11,191 bases of DNA from ATZT02 sp046046315 (lineage in GTDB: Bacteria > Actinomycetota > Actinomycetes > S36-B12 > UBA5976): the NCBI GenBank assembly GCA_046046315.1, contig JBJOKB010000069.1, forward strand, positions 1 through 11,191, in the 5' to 3' direction. Positions within the stretch are counted from its first letter, which is position 1; each line of letters begins with the position of its first letter. Of the stretch, positions 5,545 through 11,191 are shown piece by piece. Under the pieces are notes generated by a model. The model was not told the origin of the DNA. It did no database searches and saw nothing but the letters and a program-made list of their open reading frames with translations. The position numbers were made by a program, and so were the translations under genes.

Positions 5545-6528
5545 GTGACTTTGAATATTGCAATCACTGGCTCCATAGCCACCGATCACTTAATGCGATT
5601 TCCAGGAAAGTTCACAGACTCTTTAGTTGCAGACAAATTAGATCACGTTTCACTTTCTTTTTTGGTTGACGATTTACAAATAAGACGCGGTGGCGTGGGA
5701 GCTAACGTTGCTTTTTCCATGGGAAAAATGGGGCTTCGCCCAATACTGGTGGGTGCTGTTGGAAAAGATTTTGCTGAATATAGATCTTGGTTAGAAAGAC
5801 ACAATGTTGATTGTGAGTCAATTCATTACAGTGAAGAAAAACACACTGCAAGATTTGTTTGCACCACTGATGATGTGGCAAATCAGATTGCCTCTTTTTA
5901 TCCTGGGGCAATGAGTGAGTCAAATCAAATAGAACTTGGACCAGTACTAAATCGAGTTGGAAAAATAGATTTTGTATTTATTGGACCAAGTGATCCAGAA
6001 GCAATGATTAAGCACACAGAAGAAGCAAAACAAAGAGGCATTGCTTTCATTGCCGATCCATCTCAACAAATGGCACGTATGGATGGAAAACAAATCGCCA
6101 AATTAATTGATGGTGCAGCTTATTTATTTATGAACGAATATGAATCTTCATTAATTGAAAAGAAAGTTGGATGGAATACCGATGAATTAATGAAAAGAGT
6201 TGGCACAGTTGTAACAACTCTTGGTGCCAAAGGCGCACGAATTCAAAGTAAAAATGAAACTATTGCCACAGTGGCATGCCCACCAGAAGCCGAAAGAATT
6301 GATCCAACTGGAGTTGGAGATTCGTTTAGAGCAGGTTACTTAGCTGCACATTCATGGGGATTAAATCCAGAACGCTGCGCACAAGTGGGTTCAATGCTTG
6401 CAACTTATGTAATTGAAACCGTGGGAACACAAGAATACACATTTACCAATCTTGAATTTGTCAAAAGATTCTCATCATTTTATGGTGCAGAAGCAGCAAG
6501 TGAAATTGAAAAACATTTAGTTAAGTAA
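5545..6528 (+). CDS. adoK: Adenosine kinase, mycobacterial AdoK type (PfkB/ribokinase family)
   Basis: 327 aa. It resembles M. tuberculosis AdoK (Rv2202c) along its length in my recollection: TGSIATDHLMRFPG (8-21), VSLSFLVDDLQIRRGGVGAN (35-54), HTARFVCTTD (100-109), QIASFYPGAMSE (114-125), ADPSQQMAR (170-178) and the PfkB signature DPTGVGDSFRAG (253-264) with catalytic base D259. AdoK phosphorylates adenosine to AMP with ATP, a purine-salvage step that also clears adenosine left from S-adenosylhomocysteine. In mycobacteria this bacterial-type enzyme is closer to ribokinases than to eukaryotic adenosine kinases. GTG 5545 gives MTLNIAITGSIATDH, matching the known N-terminus; no Shine-Dalgarno precedes it, so leaderless initiation is likely. 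aat begins 7 nt after the stop. A general PfkB sugar kinase is the alternative, less likely given the matched motifs. Confidence 0.88.
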   Translation: MTLNIAITGSIATDHLMRFPGKFTDSLVADKLDHVSLSFLVDDLQIRRGGVGANVAFSMGKMGLRPILVGAVGKDFAEYRSWLERHNVDCESIHYSEEKHTARFVCTTDDVANQIASFYPGAMSESNQIELGPVLNRVGKIDFVFIGPSDPEAMIKHTEEAKQRGIAFIADPSQQMARMDGKQIAKLIDGAAYLFMNEYESSLIEKKVGWNTDELMKRVGTVVTTLGAKGARIQSKNETIATVACPPEAERIDPTGVGDSFRAGYLAAHSWGLNPERCAQVGSMLATYVIETVGTQEYTFTNLEFVKRFSSFYGAEAASEIEKHLVK

Positions 6529-6535
6529 TTCAATT

Positions 6536-7201
6536 ATGCCCACACCGCTTGAACCTTCGGTTTGGGATTTTCCACTTTTAAGTCAAATGCCTAAAGATGA
6601 TTTAGTTATTTTGGGCGCAGATCTAAAACCTGAGACGCTGATTGATTCTTATAAACACGGAATATTTCCTATGCATTTGGAAATTGGAAATAAGAAAGAA
6701 ATTGGTTGGTGGTCACCTCAACGCAGAGGTGTATTGCCATTGAATAAAATTAATATTTCAAAATCTTTAACAAAATCAATGAAGAAATTCCGCGTCACCT
6801 TCGACCAAGCATTTGATGCCGTTATTGATGGTTGTGGTGATGACAAAAGACCGCAAGGCTGGATTAACAAAGATATTAAAATTGCTTACAAAAAACTATT
6901 TGATTTAGGTTATGTCCACAGTGTTGAAGTGTGGAATAAAAAAGAAGAATTAATTGGTGGGCTGTATGGAGTAGAAGTAAATGGCCTATTTGCTGGGGAG
7001 TCAATGTTTCACAAAGAAACAGATGCTTCAAAAACGGCAATGGTTTATTTAGTTAAAAAGCTAAAAGAGGCAGGAGGTGAGAGAATTTTTGATGTGCAGT
7101 GGCAAACCCCGCACCTGAAATCAATGGGCGTAATTCAAATTTCAAGAGAAAAATATCTTTCAATACTTCCTGAAGTTAGAAAAACTAAACCTGCTTTTTA
7201 A
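6536..7201 (+). CDS. aat: Leucyl/phenylalanyl-tRNA-protein transferase
   Basis: 221 aa, cytosolic. Aat transfers Leu or Phe from aminoacyl-tRNA to N-terminal Arg or Lys of proteins, creating primary degrons that ClpS delivers to ClpAP or ClpCP. Family motifs: VWDFPLL (9-15), GADLKPETLIDSYKHGIFPM (27-46), GWWSPQRRGVLPL (57-69), GGLYGVEVNGLFAGESMF (141-158), DASKTAMVYLV (163-173), DVQWQTPHLKSMG (186-198) and ISREKYL (202-208). Catalytically important residues by E. coli analogy are present: E155 in GESMF, and D186 and Q188 in DVQ. Length is normal. The ATG is 7 nt after the adoK stop with no Shine-Dalgarno, suggesting translational coupling. Its stop codon overlaps the stop of the convergent cysteine-desulfurase-like gene. 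clpS is not in the window. Confidence 0.95.
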   Translation: MPTPLEPSVWDFPLLSQMPKDDLVILGADLKPETLIDSYKHGIFPMHLEIGNKKEIGWWSPQRRGVLPLNKINISKSLTKSMKKFRVTFDQAFDAVIDGCGDDKRPQGWINKDIKIAYKKLFDLGYVHSVEVWNKKEELIGGLYGVEVNGLFAGESMFHKETDASKTAMVYLVKKLKEAGGERIFDVQWQTPHLKSMGVIQISREKYLSILPEVRKTKPAF

Positions 7202-8328
7202 ATACCAGCTGTAGCTTTCAATTCGTTTATTGATTCGAGTAATGCTTTTACAAACTCTAAAATGTCAGATTCTGTTACATCAAATGGAAGCGAAATTCTT
7301 ATGTTGATTTGTCCCTCTAATCCCATGGCTGATAAAACATGCGATGGTTTAACTTGATCTGGAGTACATGAAGAACCACTTGAAATAGAAAATCCTCTTT
7401 TGCTCAATCCGCTCACTAAAGCTTCACCATCAATATCTTTAATTACTGCGGCTAAAACGTGGGGAAGTCTTGCCACTGAATCTCCCAAGAGATTTATTTC
7501 TAAATTGCTGGAAAGCAATTGTCTTAGATTATTGATTAAATTTCCCAAAAACTTAGCGGTTTCGGATCTATTTAAGGTTATTGCTTCCAAACTTGCACCG
7601 ATAGCTACTGCATGAGGAATAGAAACATTATTGGAGAATTTATGATTTTCTCGACCGTCATCTAAAAGTATTGATTTAAATCTAACATTTCTTTTAACAA
7701 CTAAAATATCAATTCCAATTGGCGCACCCCAAGTGGCAGGTTTTAAAAGTAAAATATCCCAATCTGAACCAAGATTAACTAAACCTGCTGTCATGGTGGC
7801 ATCTACAAATAAAGGAATATTTAATTCTTGGCATTTCTTATAAATAGGATTGATTGGCTGTTGGGTACCAACTTCATGATTGGCAAATTGCAAAACAGCA
7901 AGTCCTGGTCTGTTTGATTCAAGAGTAGTTATAAATTGCTCTTGATTTACGCGAGCATATTTATCTACAGGTATTTCAAAAGTTTGAAAGTTTTTCAATC
8001 TTTCAATTATTGCTTTTTGTTCAACTGCGGAATGAACCACAGTTTTATTTTCTAAGGCATTGATTAATCCACTAATTGTTAAATCAATTCCAGCATTGCC
8101 AGAAGGAATAAATGAAACTTCATCCGGATTAACTTTCAATCGAGCAGCAATTGAAGCTCTTGCACTATCAAGTAGTAGGCGGGCAGATCGAGAATCGTGA
8201 TAGAGCTTGGTTGGGTCCAAAAAGGCATAGTCGGGTAGAGAACTTAAGGCTTTTTTTGCAGCAGGATGAATTGGATGAGAACTTAAGGTATCGAAATTGT
8301 GCGTATGTGCATTTGTGCTTGAAGACAT
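7198..8328 (-). CDS. Cysteine desulfurase-like class V aminotransferase-fold protein, PLP lysine apparently absent
   Basis: 376 aa with the fold-type I layout of IscS/NifS: VSFIPSGNAG (71-80), VVHSAVEQKAII (97-108), FANHEVGTQQP (148-158), FVDATMTAG (174-182), LLLKPATWGAPIG (193-205), SISSGSSCTPDQVKPSHVLSAMG (314-336) and NIRISLP (342-348). The mobile-loop cysteine (C321) and substrate arginine (R344) are kept. But where relatives read SAHKWGGP or SSHK, this protein reads KPATWGAP, so the Schiff-base lysine aligns with T199. The PLP-stacking His of the EHKA motif is Q104, and the Gln of DAAQ is M179. D176 is kept. K196 lies three residues before the expected lysine. The frame is intact and codon use matches neighbours, so it is probably expressed. 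It may be a pseudoenzyme, a persulfide-transfer or scaffold protein, or use a displaced lysine. No TusA domain follows. The start has no Shine-Dalgarno; TAACGT (8341-8336 on minus) could be a leaderless -10. Confidence 0.8.
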   Translation of the reverse strand: MSSSTNAHTHNFDTLSSHPIHPAAKKALSSLPDYAFLDPTKLYHDSRSARLLLDSARASIAARLKVNPDEVSFIPSGNAGIDLTISGLINALENKTVVHSAVEQKAIIERLKNFQTFEIPVDKYARVNQEQFITTLESNRPGLAVLQFANHEVGTQQPINPIYKKCQELNIPLFVDATMTAGLVNLGSDWDILLLKPATWGAPIGIDILVVKRNVRFKSILLDDGRENHKFSNNVSIPHAVAIGASLEAITLNRSETAKFLGNLINNLRQLLSSNLEINLLGDSVARLPHVLAAVIKDIDGEALVSGLSKRGFSISSGSSCTPDQVKPSHVLSAMGLEGQINIRISLPFDVTESDILEFVKALLESINELKATAGI

Positions 8329-8367
8329 GTGTCAAACGTTACTTGCCCTTGTTTTCCTCACAAAGCC

Positions 8368-8412
8368 TTGAGTGCACTAACCTCTTATATATACAGTGCA
8401 ATCTTGAAGGAG
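8368..8412 (+). promoter_or_regulatory. Promoter and Shine-Dalgarno of the ctaC-ctaD-ctaF operon
   Basis: TTGAGT (8368-8373) and TATACA (8390-8395), 16 bp apart, form a good sigma-A-like promoter; the -10 lies in a longer TATATATACA run. AAGGAG (8407-8412) is a strong Shine-Dalgarno ending 2 nt before the ATG at 8415. An 8-bp palindrome AGTGCACT (8371-8378) overlaps the -35, and AGTGCA recurs at 8395-8400 just after the -10, so the -10 is framed by TGCACT...AGTGCA inverted copies: a possible operator. Confidence 0.65.
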
Positions 8413-8414
8413 AA

Positions 8415-9254
8415 ATGGGTTTCGTGCGCAAACTACGTGCCGGGCTAATCCTTTCATCCCTTTTCATTCTTTCTGCTTGTTCTAAAGCTGCTCAAGATGA
8501 AACATTGCGTATCGGTTTTCCAGAACCTGCAACAACTGAAGGTGCCATCACTTTAAATCTGTGGCAAGGAACTTGGATAGTTGCACTTGGAGTTGCCGCA
8601 CTTGTTTTGGGATTACTTTTTTCCGCAATCATTCTTTACCGTCGCAGAAGTGATGCTGATGTTCCAAAGCAAACTCGATACAACATTCCCCTAGAAATTC
8701 TTTACACAATTGTTCCATTAGTTATCGTGTTAGGACTTTTCTTCTTCACGGCAAGAGATCAATCAACATTGATCAAATTGTCAGGAGAACAAAAACACAC
8801 TGTCAATGCTGTTGGTTTTAGATGGTCTTGGATTTTTAATTACAAAGAAGCTGGAGTTTACGAAATAGGTACACCAGCTCTTCCTCCTACTTTGTATTTA
8901 CCAGTTGATGAGAAAGTTAAATTCGAATTGACCTCACCAGACGTTATTCATTCATTCTGGATTCCTGCATTCTTGATGAAGATGGACGTAGTACCAGGAA
9001 GATTAAATGCTTTTGAATTAACACCAAATAAGACCGGTGAGTTTGTTGGAAAATGCGCTGAACTTTGCGGAGTAGATCATTCCCGAATGTTGTTTAACGT
9101 AAAAGTTGTTTCAAGAGCAGAATTTGATCAACATATTGCTGATTTGAAAGCGGCTGGACAAGTTGGTGCTTTAACATCAGGCAGAGTGGACACAGGTGGT
9201 AACCCAGACTGTCTAGGTAACCCAGAATTAGCTGGATGTAAGGAAGGAAACTAA
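8415..9254 (+). CDS. ctaC: Cytochrome c oxidase subunit II, lipoprotein
   Basis: 279 aa from ATG 8415, chosen because of AAGGAG just upstream and because it gives a lipoprotein signal (hydrophobic core, LSAC, lipid cysteine C22). The longer frame opening at 8151 only overlaps the opposite gene. Two membrane helices follow (about 52-75 and 93-112). The outer cupredoxin domain contains GFRWSWIFNY (134-143, aromatic entry patch) and the CuA ligands H179 (DVIHSFW), C214, E216, C218, H222 and M225 in CAELCGVDHSRM. Subunit II takes electrons from cytochrome c (in actinobacteria the bound QcrC haem domain) and passes them via CuA to haem a. The C-terminal tail has two extra cysteines (C265, C275) of unknown role. 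Its TAA directly abuts the ctaD ATG, so the two are cotranscribed and probably coupled. Confidence 0.96.
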   Translation: MGFVRKLRAGLILSSLFILSACSKAAQDETLRIGFPEPATTEGAITLNLWQGTWIVALGVAALVLGLLFSAIILYRRRSDADVPKQTRYNIPLEILYTIVPLVIVLGLFFFTARDQSTLIKLSGEQKHTVNAVGFRWSWIFNYKEAGVYEIGTPALPPTLYLPVDEKVKFELTSPDVIHSFWIPAFLMKMDVVPGRLNAFELTPNKTGEFVGKCAELCGVDHSRMLFNVKVVSRAEFDQHIADLKAAGQVGALTSGRVDTGGNPDCLGNPELAGCKEGN

Positions 9255-10976
9255 ATGACATTAATTGAAGATCGTCCAACAGTTTCATCACATGCTCATC
9301 CTGCAAAAAAGAACACTATGGGAAGAACCATTGTTAAATGGATGACGTCAACTGATCCAAAAGTAATCGGAAATCTTTATTTAATTACTTCATTTGCATT
9401 TTTCATTATTGCTGGTGCTATGGCGATGGTAATTAGGGCAGAATTAGCAAGACCAGGTTTGCAATTTGTATCTAATGAGCAATATAACCAAATGTTTACC
9501 ATGCACGGAACGATCATGTTGTTTTTGTTTGCAACACCACTGTTCGTAGGTTTTGCTAATGCCATCATGCCAATTCAAATTGGTGCACCAGATGTTTCTT
9601 TCCCGAGACTAAATTTACTTGGTTATTACATGTTCTTATTTGGAGGATTAATTGTTGTTGGAGGATTTTTAACTCCAGATGGTGCAGCAAGTTTTGGTTG
9701 GTTTGCATATGCACCACTTTCAAATGCAGTTAACTCACCAACTATCGGTGCAGATTTGTGGATCATTGGACTAGCTATTGGTGGTTTAGGAACAATTCTT
9801 GGTTCCGTTAACTTCATAACCACAATCTTGACTATGAGAGCACCAGGAATGGTTATGTTTAGATTGCCAATTTTTACTTGGACAATTTTGCTAACTAGTG
9901 TTTTAGTTTTGATGGCTTTCCCAGTACTTGCAGCATCTCTAATTGTTTTGCAAGTAGACAGATCATTTGGAGCACAAGTTTTTGAAGCTGCAAACGGTGG
10001 AGCTATTTTATGGCAACATTTGTTCTGGTTCTTTGGCCATCCTGAAGTTTATATCTTGGCCCTACCGTTTTTTGGAATCATTAGTGAAGTAATTCCAGTA
10101 TTTAGTCGCAAACCAATTTTTGGTTACAAAGGTTTGGTTTTTGCCACAATTGCAATTGCTGGACTCTCAGTTGCGGTTTGGGCTCATCATATGTATGTGA
10201 CAGGTGCAGTTTCTCTACCGTTTTTTGCTTTGACCACGATGTTGATTGCAGTTCCAACTGGAGTTAAATTCTTTAACTGGATTGGCACAATGTGGCGAGG
10301 TTCAATATCTTTTGAAACCCCAATGCTATTTGTTATTGGATTTTTGATCACATTTTTAATTGGTGGTTTAACTGGAGTTATGTTGGCTATGCCTCCAATT
10401 GATTTCCATGTTTCAGATTCTTATTTCGTGGTAGCTCATTTTCATTACACCGTTTTTGGAACCGTGGTTTTTGCTATGTTTGCTGGTTTTTATTTCTGGT
10501 GGCCAAAATTTACCGGCAGAATGTTAGATGATTCACTGGGCAGAATTCATTTCTGGACACTTTTTGTGGGCTTTCAGGTCACTTTCTTAATTCAACACTG
10601 GTTAGGTGTTAAAGGAATGCCAAGAAGATATGCAGACTACTTAGCAAGTGATGGCTTTACTTTTGGAAATACTGTTTCCAGTATTGGCTCATTCTTACTT
10701 GGTGGTTCAACTTTGTTCTTCTTATGGAATGTTTACAAAACTTGGAGAACAGCACCACTGGTAAAAGTAAATGATCCATGGGGCTGGGGAATGAGTTTGG
10801 AATGGGCAACTTCTTGTCCACCACCAAGACATAACTTCACAGAATTGCCACGCATTAGATCAGAGCGTCCAGCATTTGATGCAGCTCATCCAGAACTTGC
10901 AGATGCAGATGCTCCTGTGCGAAAAAATATTTTGGATGACGCAATCGGTGGACCAAAGTTAGGAAAAAGAAATTAA
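9255..10976 (+). CDS. ctaD: Cytochrome c oxidase subunit I (aa3-type)
   Basis: 573 aa, about 12 membrane helices; the catalytic subunit reducing O2 to water while pumping protons. Ligands visible: H84 (MHGTIM) and H397 for haem a; H395 (VVAHFHY) for haem a3; H262 (GHPEVY) with H311 and H312 (WAHHMY) for CuB; Y266 for the His-Tyr crosslink. E264 of GHPEV and K338 (PTGVKFFNW) mark the D- and K-channels of an A1-type oxidase. N- and C-terminal arms are cytoplasmic; the latter has WATSCPPPRHNF, usual in actinobacterial CtaD. GGAAGGAAA upstream provides a Shine-Dalgarno inside the end of ctaC. The stop TAA is followed directly by the ctaF ATG. The oxidase probably works in a bc1-aa3 supercomplex, as in other actinobacteria; qcr genes are not in view. 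Confidence 0.98.
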   Translation: MTLIEDRPTVSSHAHPAKKNTMGRTIVKWMTSTDPKVIGNLYLITSFAFFIIAGAMAMVIRAELARPGLQFVSNEQYNQMFTMHGTIMLFLFATPLFVGFANAIMPIQIGAPDVSFPRLNLLGYYMFLFGGLIVVGGFLTPDGAASFGWFAYAPLSNAVNSPTIGADLWIIGLAIGGLGTILGSVNFITTILTMRAPGMVMFRLPIFTWTILLTSVLVLMAFPVLAASLIVLQVDRSFGAQVFEAANGGAILWQHLFWFFGHPEVYILALPFFGIISEVIPVFSRKPIFGYKGLVFATIAIAGLSVAVWAHHMYVTGAVSLPFFALTTMLIAVPTGVKFFNWIGTMWRGSISFETPMLFVIGFLITFLIGGLTGVMLAMPPIDFHVSDSYFVVAHFHYTVFGTVVFAMFAGFYFWWPKFTGRMLDDSLGRIHFWTLFVGFQVTFLIQHWLGVKGMPRRYADYLASDGFTFGNTVSSIGSFLLGGSTLFFLWNVYKTWRTAPLVKVNDPWGWGMSLEWATSCPPPRHNFTELPRIRSERPAFDAAHPELADADAPVRKNILDDAIGGPKLGKRN

Positions 10977-11191
10977 ATGAAATCAAGTGGATATCTTTTT
11001 CTCTATGGTGGACTTTTCTATTTCTTAGTAGGCGGAATTTATTACTTCGTATCAAGAGAACCAGTTGGCACCACAGCTTTGGTTTTAACTGGGGGATTAG
11101 CTGCGTTAGTTTCATTCTTCTTACTTTTTACACAAAATCGCCTTGGTTACCAACCCGAAGATAATGAACAAGGAGAACAAAACGAAGCTCC
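10977..11191 (+). CDS. ctaF: Cytochrome c oxidase subunit IV (actinobacterial CtaF), 3' end cut
   Basis: ATG 10977 abuts the ctaD stop, and 71 codons are readable to the right edge. The peptide starts MKSSGYLFLYGG and has a first helix (about 5-25), a short loop with SREPVGTTALVLTGGLAALV (about 31-50) running into the second helix (to about 56), then TQNRLGYQPEDNEQGEQNEA, an acidic cytoplasmic stretch. EPVGTxAL.LTGGLA is the hallmark of actinobacterial CtaF, a small four-helix subunit found only in this phylum's oxidases and involved in complex stability. The usual full length is about 130-140 aa, so roughly half is missing because of the window edge, not mutation. GGAAAAAG before the ATG is a weak Shine-Dalgarno; coupling to ctaD is likely. 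Confidence 0.92.
   Translation, partial: MKSSGYLFLYGGLFYFLVGGIYYFVSREPVGTTALVLTGGLAALVSFFLLFTQNRLGYQPEDNEQGEQNEA

Noticed and set aside
7198..8328. Desulfurase-like gene as a decaying pseudogene
   Set aside because: The frame is intact over full family length, the active-site cysteine loop is well preserved, and base composition matches neighbours; altered function is more likely.
8151..8414. Upstream extension of ctaC to 8151
   Set aside because: It overlaps the opposite gene and destroys the lipoprotein signal peptide; AAGGAG supports ATG 8415.
1..11191. Insertion sequences, CRISPR arrays, prophage or toxin-antitoxin genes
   Set aside because: No transposase, integrase or repeat-spacer pattern was seen; all sizeable open frames are accounted for by housekeeping or transport genes.

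Overview
The window looks like chromosomal DNA from a small-genome, AT-rich actinobacterium (GC about 38-40% by eye). Several families are characteristic of actinobacteria: a DUF3043 membrane protein, an SCO2322-like secreted protein, a mycobacterial-type adenosine kinase (AdoK), a two-helix cytochrome oxidase subunit IV (CtaF), and the order glycerate kinase - ErpA - AdoK - CtaC. From memory this order resembles the M. tuberculosis Rv2199c-Rv2206 region. Low GC, lysine-rich proteins and tight packing suggest a streamlined aquatic lineage such as freshwater Nanopelagicales (acI) or a relative; this is inference. I see no mobile element, CRISPR array, tRNA or rRNA.

Left part (1-2122, minus strand): a vitamin B12-controlled uptake module. 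A compact cobalamin riboswitch (about 1860-1970) followed by an intrinsic terminator (1761-1795) precedes an exported, membrane-anchored SCO2322-like protein (1010-1693). Next comes an ECF-transporter T component, EcfT/CbiQ, which runs off the left edge. A perfect 14-bp hairpin covers the EcfT start codon. The S component and ATPases are not visible and would lie further left.

Middle (2123-8328): a small conserved actinobacterial protein (+) meets a minus-strand nadA-DUF3043 pair. From a 36-bp divergent spacer opposite nadA starts a plus-strand series: glycerate kinase, ErpA (Fe-S carrier), AdoK (purine salvage) and Aat (N-end-rule leucyl/phenylalanyl transferase). ErpA and NadA are linked by Fe-S chemistry, since NadA needs a [4Fe-4S] cluster. 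Tail to tail with Aat, sharing stop-codon bases, is a cysteine-desulfurase-like protein (-). It keeps the mobile cysteine and distal arginine but appears to have lost the PLP lysine and several other cofactor contacts.

Right part (8329-11191, plus strand): a well-marked promoter drives ctaC-ctaD-ctaF, which encode the aa3-type cytochrome c oxidase subunits II, I and IV with essentially no intergenic space. The last gene is cut by the right edge.

The points most worth a second look are the B12-riboswitch-controlled surface protein plus ECF module, the start-codon hairpin of ecfT, and the apparent PLP-lysine-less cysteine desulfurase homologue beside the oxidase operon.
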